This document shows positions 1 through 9,976 of a DNA stretch of 64,000 nt, piece by piece. This DNA is from Calliopsis andreniformis (taxonomy: Eukaryota; Arthropoda; Insecta; Hymenoptera; Andrenidae). The position numbers and the translations under genes are program-made. Each line of letters starts with the position of its first letter. The first letter of the stretch is position 1. The stretch spans positions 3,906,001 to 3,970,000 of the forward strand of contig NW_027480463.1 of NCBI RefSeq assembly GCF_051401765.1. The letters run 5' to 3'. Below the pieces are notes generated by a model. That model did no database searches and had not been told where the DNA came from. It saw nothing but the letters and a program-made list of their open reading frames with translations.

Positions 1-429
1 CCTCAGACCACAGACATCAATACTCAACCCTCAGTCCTCGTCGTCAATCCACAACCCTCAATGCTCAATCCTCAATCCTCAATCCTCAATCCTCAATCCT
101 CAATCCTCAGTCCTCAAACCACAATCCTGGATCCTCAATCATGAATCCTCAATCTTCAGATCCCAGTCCTCAACAATCAGTTGACAATTCTCAATCCTCA
201 ATAGAATATCATCAATTCACAGTTTTCAATACTCAATACTCAATCTGCAATCATTAAATCTCTATCCTCAAACACCAATTCTCATCACTCAACCCTCAAT
301 ACTCAGTCCCCAGTCCTCAATCTTCAATCCTCAATCCTCAATCCTCAATCCTCAGTCTTCAATCCTCAAACCTCAATCCTCAACCCTCAGCCCTCATCCT
401 CAATCCTCAATCCTCAATCCTCAATCCTC

Positions 430-1010
430 AATCTTCAATCCTTAATACTCAATCATCAACCCCCAATCCTCAATCCTCAATCCTCAATCCTCAAACCTCA
501 ATCCTCAACCCTCAGCCCTCATCCTCAATCCTCAATCCTCAATCCTCAATCCTCAATCTTCAATCCTGAATACACAATCTTCAATCCTCAATCCTCAATT
601 CTCAATCCTCAATCACCAATCCTCAATCCTCATTCTTCAATCCTTAATACCCAATCCTCAATCTTCAATCCTCAATCCTCAATCCTCCATTCTCAATCCT
701 CAGACCTCAGACATCAATACACAACCCTCAGTCCTCGTCCTCAATCCACAGCCCTCAATCCTCAACCCTCAATCTTCAATCATCAATATTCAGTCTTCCG
801 TCCTCAATCCTCAATCCTCAATCCTCAATCCTCAAGCCTCAATGTTCAATCCGCAATACCCAATCCTCAATCTTCAATCCTCAATCCTCAATCCTCAATC
901 CTCAATCCTCAGTCCTCAATCCTCAATCCTCAATCCTCAATCCTCAGTCCTCAAACCTCAATCCTGGATCCTCAATCCTGAATCCTCAATCTTCAGTCCT
1001 CAATATCCAA
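430..1010. repeat. Duplicated segment, copy 1 (partner 3165-3770)
   Basis: A rare run of five Cs after ATCAA occurs near 458 and again near 3191 and 4476, and the following sequence, including cassette C at 701 versus 3448 and the ATGTTCAATCCGCAATACCC landmark near 842 versus 3589, stays colinear. The offset is 2,733 bp at the left landmark and 2,747 bp at cassette C, a difference of exactly two heptamers. Boundaries are approximate. Confidence 0.8.
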
Positions 1011-1703
1011 TGTTCAGTCCTCAATCCTCAATTCTCAATCCTCAATACTCAATCCTCAATCGTCAATCCTCAATCCCCAATCCTAAATCTTCAATCCTCA
1101 ATCCTCAATCCTCAATCCTCAATCCTCAATCTTCAATCCTCAATACTCAATCTTCAATCCTCAATCCTCAATCCTCAATCCTCAACATTCAATCCTCAAT
1201 ACTCAATATTCAATCCTCAATCCTCAATCCTCAATCCTCAGTCTTCAATCCTCAAACCTCAATCCTCAATACTCAATCCTCATTCTTCAATCCTCAATAC
1301 CCAATCCTAAATCTTTTACCCTCAATCCTCAATCCTCAATTCTCAATCCTCAATCCTCAGTCCTCAGTCCTCCAACCTAAATCCTCAACCCTCAGCCCTC
1401 ATCGTCAATCCTCAATCCTCAATCCTCAATCCTCAATCTTCAATCCTCAAACCTCAATCCTCAATACTCAATCCTCATTCTTCAATCCTCAATACCCAAT
1501 CCTAAATATTTTACCCTCAATCCTCAATCCTCAATCCCCAATCCTCAATCTTCAATCCTCAATCCTCAATCCTCAATCCTCAATCCTCAATCTTCAATCC
1601 TCAATACTCAATCTTCAATCCTCAATCCAAAATCCTCAATCTTCAATCCTCAATACTCAATCTTCAATCCTCAATCCTCAATTCTGAATCCCGAATCCTC
1701 AAT

Positions 1704-1889
1704 ATTCAACACACAACACTCAACCACAAATCCTCAATACACAAGAATCAATCCTCAATTCTCAATACTCAATAGAATATCCTGAACACTCATGGTTCAA
1801 TACTCAAACCGCAATATTCAATAATCATATCTCAATCCTCAAACATCAATCCTATACACTCAATCCTCAACACTCAGTCCTCTCTCTTC
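1704..1889. repeat. Cassette B, copy 1 (divergent)
   Basis: Cassette B is a 186-bp degenerate stretch from ATTCAACACACAAC to CCTCTCTCTTC, containing the least heptamer-like sequence in the window (GAATATCGTGAACTCTCGTG and AATATTCAATAATCATATC). This left copy differs from the other eight by TCCTGAACACTCATGG, ACCGCAATATTC and CAATCCTATACAC, so it is an early branch. It keeps the 118-bp spacing to cassette A2 at 2008. It lies 1,003 bp after the C at 701. Confidence 0.87.
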
Positions 1890-2007
1890 AAGCCTCCATC
1901 CTCAACCCTCAATCCTCAAGCGTCAATCCTCAATCCTCAATCCTCAACCCTCAATCCTCAGTCCTCAAACCTCTATACCGAATCCTCAATCCTGAATCCT
2001 CAACCTT

Positions 2008-2160
2008 CAGCCCTCAGTCCTCAACAATCAATTGTCAATCCTCAATCCTCAACAGAATATCCTCAATTCACAGCTTTCAATACTCAATCCCCATTCTTCA
2101 ATCTTCAAATCTCAATCCACAAACGTCAATTCCCATCACTCAACTCTCAACACTAAGTCC
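2008..2160. repeat. Cassette A, subfamily A2 (representative; 9 full copies)
   Basis: A2 differs from A1 by AATCAATTGTC, CAACAGAATATCC, CACAGCTTTC, CCCCATTCTTC, CACAAACGTC and a CACTAAGTCC end. Starts: 2008, 21395, 23135, 33549, 35786, 37827, 38869, 59883, 62691. Copies at 2008 and 35786 sit exactly 118 bp after a B cassette. The CTAAG at the 3' end and CAATTG near the 5' end are diagnostic. The copies at 21395 and 23135 read CAGTAGAATATCC and CACAAACATC, so they form a branch. Confidence 0.88.
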
Positions 2161-2553
2161 TCAATCTTCAATCCTCATTCCTCAATCCTCAATCTTCAGC
2201 CCTCAATACTCAATGTTCAATCCTCAATCCTCAATTCTCAATCCTCAATACTCAATCCTCAATCGTCAATCCTCAATCCCCAATCCTCAATCTTCAATCC
2301 TCAATCCTCAATCCTCAATCCTCAATCCTCAATCTTCAATCCTCAATACTCAATCTTCAATCCTCAATCATCAATCCTAAATCCTCAATCCTCAATCCTC
2401 AATCCTCAATCTTCAATCCTCAATACTCAATCTTCAATCCTCAATCCTCAATCCTCAATCCTCAGTCCTCATGCTTCAATCCTCAATACCAAATCCTCAA
2501 TCTTCAATCCTCAATCCTCAATCCTCAATTCTCAATCCTCCATCCTCAATCCT

Positions 2554-2978
2554 CAGACCTCAAACATCAATACTCAACCCTCAGTCCTCGTCCTCAATCC
2601 ACAACCCTCAATCCTCAATCCTCAACCTTCAATCATCAGTATTCCATCTTCAATCCTCAATCCTCAATCCTCAATCCTCAATTCTCAATCCTCAATGTTA
2701 AATCCTCAATAACCAATCCTCAATCTTCAATCCTCAATCCTCAATTCTCAATCCTCAATCCTCGATCCTCAATCCTCAGTCCTCAAACCAGAATCCTGCA
2801 TCCTCACTCCTGAAACCTCAATCTTCAGCCCTCAGTCCTCAGCAATCAGTGGTCAATCCTCAATCCTCAATAGAATATCGTCAGTTCAGAGTTTTCCATA
2901 CGCAATACTCAATCTGCAATCTTCATATCTATATCCACAAACACCAATTCTCACCACTCAACCCTGAACACTCAGTCC
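2554..2978. repeat. C plus A3 composite, copy 1 of a 1,334-bp-offset duplication
   Basis: Cassette C at 2554 and cassette A3 at 2826 recur at 3888 and 4160 with exactly 1,334 bp between copies. Both carry rare shared variants: a TTAAAT unit, AATAACC, CCAGAATCC and CCTGCATCC. Further downstream the offset falls to 1,285 bp, 49 bp or seven heptamers less. Confidence 0.85.
2826..2978. repeat. Cassette A, subfamily A3 (representative; 9 full copies)
   Basis: A3 carries CAGTTCAGAG (or CAGCTCAGAG) followed by TTTTCCATACGCAATAC and CTTCATATC. Starts: 2826, 4160, 23967, 28516, 32032, 33122, 39665, 54511, 56007. Some (2826, 4160, 23967, 39665) end CCCTGAACACTCAGTCC. Those at 28516, 32032, 54511 and 56007 begin CTCACTAGAATATCC. 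The copy at 33122 has an A3-like first half and an A1-like AAACCTCTATCC second half. Confidence 0.88.
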
Positions 2979-3164
2979 CCAATCCTCAATCTTCAATCCT
3001 CAATCCTCAATCCTCAATCCTCAATCCTCAATCCTCAATCCTCAATCCTCAATCCTCATTCTTCAATCCTCAATAGCCAATCCTCAATCTTCAATCCTCA
3101 ATCCTCAATCCTCAATCCTCAATCCTCAATCCTCAATCCTCAGTCCTCAATCCTCAATCCTCAA

Positions 3165-3770
3165 TCTTCAATCCTTAATACTCAATCATCAACCCCCAAT
3201 CCTCAATCCTCAATCCTCAACCCTCAAACCTCAATCCTCAACCCTCAGCCCTCATCCTCAATCCTCAATCCTCAATCCTCAATCCTCAATCTTCAATCCT
3301 GAATACACAATCTTCAATCCTCAATCCTCAATTCTCAATCCTCAATCACCAATCCTCAAACCTCATTCTTCAATCCTTAATACCCAATCCTCAATCTTCA
3401 ATCCTCAATCCTCAATCCTCCATTCTCAATCCTCAATCCTCAATCCTCAGACCTCAGACATCAATACACAACCCTCAGTCCTCGTCCTCAATCCACAGCC
3501 CTCAATCCTCAACCCTCAATCTTCAATCATCAATATTCAGTCTTCCGTCCTCAATCCTCAATCCTCAATCCTCAATCCTCAAGCCTCAATGTTCAATCCG
3601 CAATACCCAATCCTCAATCTTCAATCCTCAATCCTCAATCCTCAATCCTCAATCCTCAGTCCTCAATCCTCAATCCTCAATCCTCAATCCTCAGTCCTCA
3701 AACCTCAATCCTGGATCCTCAATCCTGAATCCTCAATCTTCAGTCCTCAATACCCAATGTTCAGTCCTCA
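3165..3770. repeat. Duplicated segment, copy 2 (partner 430-1010)
   Basis: Colinear with 430-1010, including the CCTGGATCC-type variant unit near 3711 that matches the one near 963. The copies part after about 3775, where this copy continues with CAGTACTCATTC instead of the left copy's sequence. The break falls inside plain heptamers, as expected for recombination within the repeat. Confidence 0.8.
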
Positions 3771-3887
3771 ATCCTCAATTCTCAATCCTCAATCCTCAGT
3801 ACTCATTCTTCAATCCTCAATACCCAATCCTCAATCTTCAATCCTCAATCCTCAATCCTCAATTCTCAATCCTCTATGCTCAATCCT

Positions 3888-4312
3888 CAGACCTCAAACA
3901 TCAATACTCAACCCTCAGTCCTCGTCCTCAATCCACAACCCTCAATCCTCAATCCTCAACATTCAATCATCAGTATTCCATCTTCAATCCTCAATCCTCA
4001 ATCCTCAATCCTCAATTCTCAATCCTCAATGTTAAATCGTCAATAACCAATCTTCAATCTTCAATGCTCAATCCTCAATTCTCAATCCTCAATCCTCAAT
4101 CCTCAATCCTCAGTCCTCAAACCAGAATCCTGCATCCTCAATCCTGAAACCTCAATCTTCAGCCCTCAGTCCTCAACAATCAGTTCTCAATCCTCAATCC
4201 TCAATAGCATAGCGTCAGTTCAGAGTTTTCCATACGCAATACTCAATCTGCAATCTTCATATCTCTATCCACAAACACCAATTCTCACCACTCAACCCTG
4301 AACACTCAGTCC
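3888..4312. repeat. C plus A3 composite, copy 2 of a 1,334-bp-offset duplication
   Basis: Partner of 2554-2978. Its A3 copy reads CAATAGCATAGCGTCAG where the partner reads CAATAGAATATCGTCAG, a clustered change seen in no other A copy here, so it probably arose after duplication. Confidence 0.85.
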
Positions 4313-4977
4313 CCAATCCTCAATCTTCAATCCTCAATCCTCAATCCTCAATCCTCAATCCTCAATCCTCAATCCTCAATCTTCAATCCTCAATCATCAA
4401 TCCTCAATCGTCAATCCTCAATCCTCAGTCCTCAATCCTCAATCCTCAATCTTCAATCCTTAATACTCAATCATCAACCCCCAATCCTCAATCCTCAGTC
4501 CTCAATCCTCAAACCTCAATCCTCAACCCTCAGCCCTCATCCTCAATCCTCAATCCTCAATCCTCAATCCTCAATCTTCAATCCTGAATAAACAATCTTC
4601 AATCCTCAATCCTCAATTCTCAATTCTCAATCCTCAATACTCAATCCTCAATCGTCAATCCTAAATCCCCAATCCTCAATCTTCAATCCTCAATCCTGAA
4701 TCCTCAATCCTCAATCCTCAGTCTTCAATCCTTAATAGTCAATCTTCAATCCTCAATCCTCAATCCTCAATACTCAAACCTCACTCCTCAACCCTCAATC
4801 CTCAATTCTCATTCTTCTATCCTCAATACTCAATCTTCAATCCTCAATCCTCAATCCTCAATCCTCAATCCTCATTCTTCAATCCTCAATACCCAATCCT
4901 CAATCTTCAATCCTCAATCCTCAATCCTCAATTCTCAATCCTCAATCCTCAATCCCCAGACCTCAAACATCAATACT

Positions 4978-5636
4978 CAACCCTCAGTCCTCGTCCTCAA
5001 TCCGCAACCCTCAATCCTCAATCCACAATCTTCAATCATCAATATTCAATCTTCAGTCCTCAATCCTCAATCCTCAATCCTCAATCCTCAATGTTCAATC
5101 CGCAATACCCAATCCTCAATCTTCAATCCTCAATCCTCAATCCTCAATTCTCAATCCTCAATCCTCAGTCCTCAGTCCTCAAACCTCAATCCTCAAGCCT
5201 CAGCCCTTATCGTCAATCCTCAATCCTCAATCCTCAATCCTCAATCTTCAATCCTGAATACACAATCTTCAATCCTCAGTCCTCAATTCTCAATCCTCAA
5301 TACTCAATCCTCAATCGTCAATCCTCAACCCTCAATCCTCAAGCGTCAATACTCAATCCTCAATCCTCAACCCTCAGTCCTGGTCCTCAATCCGCAACCC
5401 TCAATCCTCAATCCACAATCTTCAATCATCAATATTCAATCTTCAGACCTCAATCCTCAATCCTCAATCCTCAATCCTCAATGTTCAATCCGCAATACAA
5501 AATCCTCAATCTTCAATCCTCAATCCTCAATCCTCAATTCTCAATCCTCAATCCTCAGTCCTCAGTCCTCAAACCTCAATCCTCAAGCCTCAGCCCTTAT
5601 CGTCAATCCTCAATCCTCAATCCTCAATCCTCAATC
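4978..5636. repeat. 390-bp tandem repeat, about 1.7 copies
   Basis: Sequence from about 4978 recurs from about 5368 at a constant 390-bp offset: CCCTCAGTCCTCGTCC at 4981 versus CCCTCAGTCCTGGTCC at 5371, and ATGTTCAATCCGCAATAC at 5091 and 5481. The second copy stops near 5636 and passes into unrelated heptamer order. A few substitutions separate the copies. Confidence 0.85.
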
Positions 5637-6229
5637 GTCAATCCTCAATCCCCAATCCTCAATCTTCAATCCTCAATCCTCAATCCTCAATCCTCAATCC
5701 TCAATCTTCAATCCTCAATACTCAATCTTCAATCCTCAATCATCAATCCTAAATCCTCAATCCTCAATCCTCAATCCTCAACCTTCAATCCTCAATACTC
5801 AATCTTCAATCCTCAATCCTCAATCCTCAATCCTCAGTCCTCATTCCTCAATCCTCAATACCCAATCCTCAATCTTCAATCCTCAATCCTCAATCCTCAA
5901 TTCTCAATCTTCAATCTTCAATCCTCAGACCTCAAACATCAATACTCAATACCCAATCCTCAATCTTCAATCCTCAATCCTCAATCCTCAATTCTCAATC
6001 TTCAATACTCAATCATCAATCCTCAATCCACAATCCTCAGTCCTCGATCCTCAAACCTCAATCCTCAACCCTCAGCCCTCATCCTCAATCCTCAATCCTC
6101 AATCCTCAATCCTCTTTCCTCAATCCTCAATCCTCAATGTTCAATCCTCAATACCCAATCCTCAATCTTCAATCCTCAATCCTCAATTCTCAATCCTTAA
6201 TCCTCAATCCTCAATCCTCAATCCTCAAT

Positions 6230-6699
6230 CCTCAACGTTCAATCCTCAATACCCAATCCTCAGTCTTCAATCCTCAATCCTCAATTCTCAATCCTCAATC
6301 CTCAATCCCCAATCCTCAGTCCTCATTCTTCAATCCTCAATACCCAATCCTCAATCTTCAATCCTCAATCCTCAATCCTCAATTCTCAATCTTCAATACT
6401 CAATCATCAATCCTCAATCCACAATCCTCAGTCCTCAATCCTCAAACCTCAATCCTCAACCCTCAGCCCTCATCCTCAATCCTCAATCTTCAATCCTCAA
6501 TACTCAATCATCAATCCCCAATCCTCAATCCTCAGTCCTCAATCCTCAAACCTCAATCCTCAACCCTCAGCCCTCATCCTCAATTCTCAATCCCCAATCC
6601 TCAATCCTCAACCTTGAATCCTCAATAATCAATCTTCAATCCTCAATCCTCAGTCCTCAAACCTCAATTCTGAATCCTCAATCCTGAATCCTCAATCTT
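6230..6699. repeat. Left partial unit (U0 tail) of the 4,033-bp array
   Basis: This stretch is colinear with about 13430-13773, starting at the CAACGTTCAATCC variant near 6234 (13431 in the full unit). It holds roughly 126 bp extra that the full units lack, a second run of the CAATACTCAATCATC / CCCTCAGCCCTCATCC motif. It is the outer, slightly divergent edge of the array. Confidence 0.75.
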
Positions 6700-7410
6700 C
6701 AGCCCTCAGTCCTCAACAATCAGTTGTCAATCCTCAATCCTCAATGGAATATCCTCAATTCACAGTTTTCTATACTCAATGCTCATTCTGCAATCTTCAA
6801 ACCTCTATCCGCAAACACCAATTCTCATCACTCAACCCTCAACTCTCAGTCCCCAGTCCTCATTCTTCAATCCTCAATACCCAATCCTCAATCTTCAATC
6901 CTCAATCCTCAATCCTCAATTCTCAATCCTCAATCCTCAGTCCTCAGTCCTTAAACCTCAATCCTCAAGCCTCAGCCCTCATCGTCAATCCTCAATCCTC
7001 AATCCTTAATCCTCAATCCTCAATGTTCAATCCGCAATACCCAATCCTCAATCTTCGATCCTCAATCCTCAATCCTCAATTCTCAATCCTCAATCCTCAG
7101 TCCTCTGTCCTCAAACCTCAATCCTCAAGCCTCAGCCCTTATCGTCAATCCTCAATCCTCAATCCTCAATCCTCAATCTTCAATCCTCAATCCTCAATCC
7201 TCAATCTTCAATCCTCAATAATCAACCATCAATCCTCAATCCACAATCCTCAGTCCTCAATCCTCAAACCTCAATCCTCAACCCTCAGCCCTCATCCTCA
7301 ATCCTCAATCCTCAATCCTCAATCCTCATTCTTCAATCCTCAATACCCAATCCTCAATCTTCAATCCTCAATCCTCAATCCTCAATTCTCAATCCTCAAT
7401 CCTCAATCCC

Positions 7411-7508
7411 CAGACCTCAAACATCAATACTCAACCCTCAGTCCTCGTCCTCAATCCGCAACCCTCAATCCTCAATCCACAATCTTCAATCATCAATATT
7501 CAATCTTC
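7411..7508. repeat. Cassette C (representative; at least 35 copies)
   Basis: C is a 98-bp (14-heptamer) conserved stretch from CAGACCTCAAACATC through CCCTCAGTCCTCGTCCTC to CAATATTCAATCTTC. Starts: 4, 701, 2554, 3448, 3888, 4957, 7411, 10452, 14485, 18518, 21948, 23695, 28237, 28901, 30230, 30824, 32347, 35116, 36443, 38324, 39393, 42211, 44609, 45280, 46416, 46925, 47378, 48223, 48908, 50290, 52568, 54260, 56629, 58499, 61741. Length was checked as 98 bp at 701, 7411, 30230 and 58499. Some copies, such as 46925 and 47378, lose the 3' part. Many are followed by ATGTTCAATCCGCAATACCC. Partial copies lie near 5371, 5926, 20978 and 22718. Confidence 0.87.
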
Positions 7509-8079
7509 AGTCCTCAATCCTCAATCCTCAATCCTCAATCCTCAATGTTCAATCCGCAATACCCAATCCTCAATCTTCAATCCTCAATCCTCAATCCTCA
7601 ATTCTCAATCCTCAATCCTCAGTCCTCAGTCCTCAAACCTCAATCCTCAAGCCTCAGCCCTTATCGTCAATCCTCAATCATCAATCCTCAATCCTCAATC
7701 TTCAATCCTGAATACACAATCTTCAATCCTCAGTCCTCAATTCTCGATCCTCAATACTCAATCCTCAATCGTCAATCCTCAACACTCAATCCTCAAGCGT
7801 CAATACTCAATCCTCAATCCTCAATCCTCAATCCTCAATCCTCAGTCCTCAATCCTCAATCCTCAATCTTCAATCCTCAATACTCAATCATCAATCCCCG
7901 ATCCTCAATCCTCAGTCCTCAATCCTCAAACCTCAATCCTCAACCCTCAGCCCTCATCCTCAGTTCTCAATCCCCAATCCTCAATCCTCAACCTTGAATC
8001 CTCAATAATCAATCTTCAATCCTCAATCCTCAGCCCTCAAACCTCTATTCTGAATCCTCAGCCCTGAATCCTCTATCTT

Positions 8080-8232
8080 CAGCCCTCAGTCCTCAACAAT
8101 CAGTTGTCAATCCTCAATCCTCAATAGAATATCCTCAATTCACAGTTTTCAATACTCAATGCTCAATCTGCAATCTTCAAACCTCTATCCACAAACACCA
8201 ATTCTCATCACTCAACCCTCAACCCTCAGTCC
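8080..8232. repeat. Cassette A, subfamily A1 (representative; 29 full copies)
   Basis: Cassette A is a 153-bp stretch of strongly degenerate heptamers from CAGCCCTCAGTCC to the CTCAGTCC before the next heptamer run. Landmarks are AACAATCAGTTGTCAATCC, TAGAATATCC and AAACCTCTATCC. A1 starts: 6700, 8080, 8632, 9204, 11121, 11673, 12245, 13774, 15154, 15706, 16278, 17807, 19187, 19739, 20682, 22422, 24428, 24743, 25358, 26072, 26659, 33913, 37400, 40008, 43161, 44070, 45719, 47782, 59456. Six copies in the 4,033-bp array carry ATGGAATATCC. Seven (24428, 33913, 37400, 40008, 43161, 45719, 59456) carry CACATTTCTC. Most are preceded by a conserved leader with two CTGAATCC-like units. Function unknown. 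Confidence 0.9.
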
Positions 8233-9976
8233 CCAGTCCTCAATCTTCAATCCTCAATCCTCAATCCTCATTCCTCAATCTTCAACATTCAATCCTCAAT
8301 ACTCAATTTCCAATCCTCAATCCTCAATCCTCAATCCTCAATCTTCAATCCTCAATCCTCAATTCTCAATCCTCAATCCTCAATCCTCATTCTTCAATCC
8401 TCAATACCCAATCCTCAATCTTCAATCCTCAATCCTCAATCCTCAATTCTCAATCCTCAATACTCAGTCCTCAGTCCTTAAACCTCAATCCTCAACCCTC
8501 AGCCCTCATCCTCAATCCTCAATCCTCAATCCCCAATCCTCAACCTTCAATCCTCAATAATCAATCTTCAATCCTCAATCCTCAGTCCTCAAACCTCAAT
8601 TCTGAATCCTCAATCCTAAATCCTCAATCTTCAGCCCTCAGTCCTCAACAATCAGTTGTCAATCCTCAATCCTCAATAGAATATCCTCAACTAACAGTTT
8701 TCAATACTCAATGCTCAATCTGCAATCTTCAAACCTCTATCCACAAACACCAATTCTCATCACTCAACCCTCAACACTCAGTCCTCAATGTTCAATCCTC
8801 AATCCTCAATCCACAATCCTCAGTCATCAATCTTCAATCGTCAATCCTCAATCCTCAATCCTCAATCCTCAATCCTCAATCCTCAATCCTCAATCCTCAT
8901 TCTTCAATCCTCAATACCCAATCCTCAATCTTCAATCCTCAATCCTCAATCCTCAATCCTCAATCCTCAATCCTCAGTCCTCAATCCTCAATCCTCAATC
9001 TTCAATCCTCAATACTCAATCATCAACCCCAATCCTCAGTCCTCAATCCTCAAACCTCAATCCTCAACCCTCAGCCCTCATCCTCAATTCTCAATCCCCA
9101 ATCCTCAATCCTCAACCTTGAATCCTCAATAATCAATCTTCAATCCTCAATCCTCAGTCCTCAAACCTCAATTCTGAATCCTCAATCCTGAATCCTCAAT
9201 CTTCAGCCCTCAGTCCTCAACAATCAGTTGTCAGTCCTCAATCCTCAATGGAATATCCTCAATTCACAGTTTTCCATACTCAATGCTCATTCTGCAATCT
9301 TCAAACCTCTATCCTCAAACACCAATTCTCATCACTCGACCCTCAACTCTCAGTCCCCAGTCCTCAATCTTCAATCCTCAATCCTCAATCCTCAATCCTC
9401 AATCCTCAACATTCAATCCTCAATACTCAATCTTCAATTCTCAATCCTCAATCCTCAATCCTCAATCTTCAATCCTCAATCCTCAATCCTCAATCCTCAA
9501 TCCTCATTCTTCAATCCTCAATACCCAATCCTCAATGTTCAATCCTCAATCCTCAATCCTCAATTCTCAATCCTCAATCCTCAGTCCTCAGTCCTTAAAC
9601 CTCAATCCTCAAGCCTCAGCCCTCATCGTCAATCCTCAATCCTCAATCCTTAATCCTCAATCCTCAATGTTCAATCCGCAATACCCAATCCTCAATCTTC
9701 AATCCTCAAACCTCAATCCTCAATTCTCAATCCTCAATCGTCAGTCCTCTGTCCTCAAACCTCAATCCTCAAGCCTCAGCCCTTATCGTCAATCCTCAAT
9801 CCCCTATCCTCAATCCTCAATCTTCAATCCTGAATACACAATCTTCAATCCTCAATCCTCAATTCTCAATTCTCAATCCTCAATACTCAATCCTCAATCG
9901 TCAATCCTCAATCCCCAAGCCTCAATCTTCAATCCTCAATCCTCAATCCTCAATCTTCAATCCTCAATACTCAATC

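Larger units (their letters stand above)
1..6230. repeat. Left mosaic block of the heptamer array, no regular higher-order period
   Basis: This block has heptamers with cassettes A (157, 2008, 2826, 4160), B (1704) and C (4, 701, 2554, 3448, 3888, 4957) in irregular order. Copies within it differ by scattered substitutions and by whole-heptamer indels, so it looks older or less homogenised than the 4,033-bp array to its right. The cassette set (B, A2, A3, C) matches that of the 33-64 kb region more than the adjacent 4,033-bp array, which lacks B. Gene-free throughout. Confidence 0.85.
6700..9976. repeat. 4,033-bp array unit U1, truncated at its 3' end
   Basis: Carries A cassettes at 6700, 8080, 8632 and 9204 and C at 7411. 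It matches U2-U4 until about 9970-9977, where the path jumps from unit phase about 3,277 to phase about 236 of the next unit. The junction TCAATACTCAATC / CTCAGTCCTCAGTCC lies in plain heptamers. About 992 bp, including the next unit's first A cassette, is absent. Confidence 0.88.

Noticed and set aside
1750..1850. Cassette B as a decayed transposon end or foreign insertion
   Set aside because: It can still be read as diverged heptamers (TCAATAC, TCAATAG, TCAAACC), has no inverted repeats or target-site duplications that I can see, and is always in the same context. It remains a repeat cassette.
2008..2060. Hairpin at ACAATCAGTTGT / ACAATCAATTGT in cassette A
   Set aside because: The stem is only four base pairs and outer bases do not pair, so it does not support a terminator or structured RNA. 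CAATTG in A2 is a simple 6-bp palindrome.
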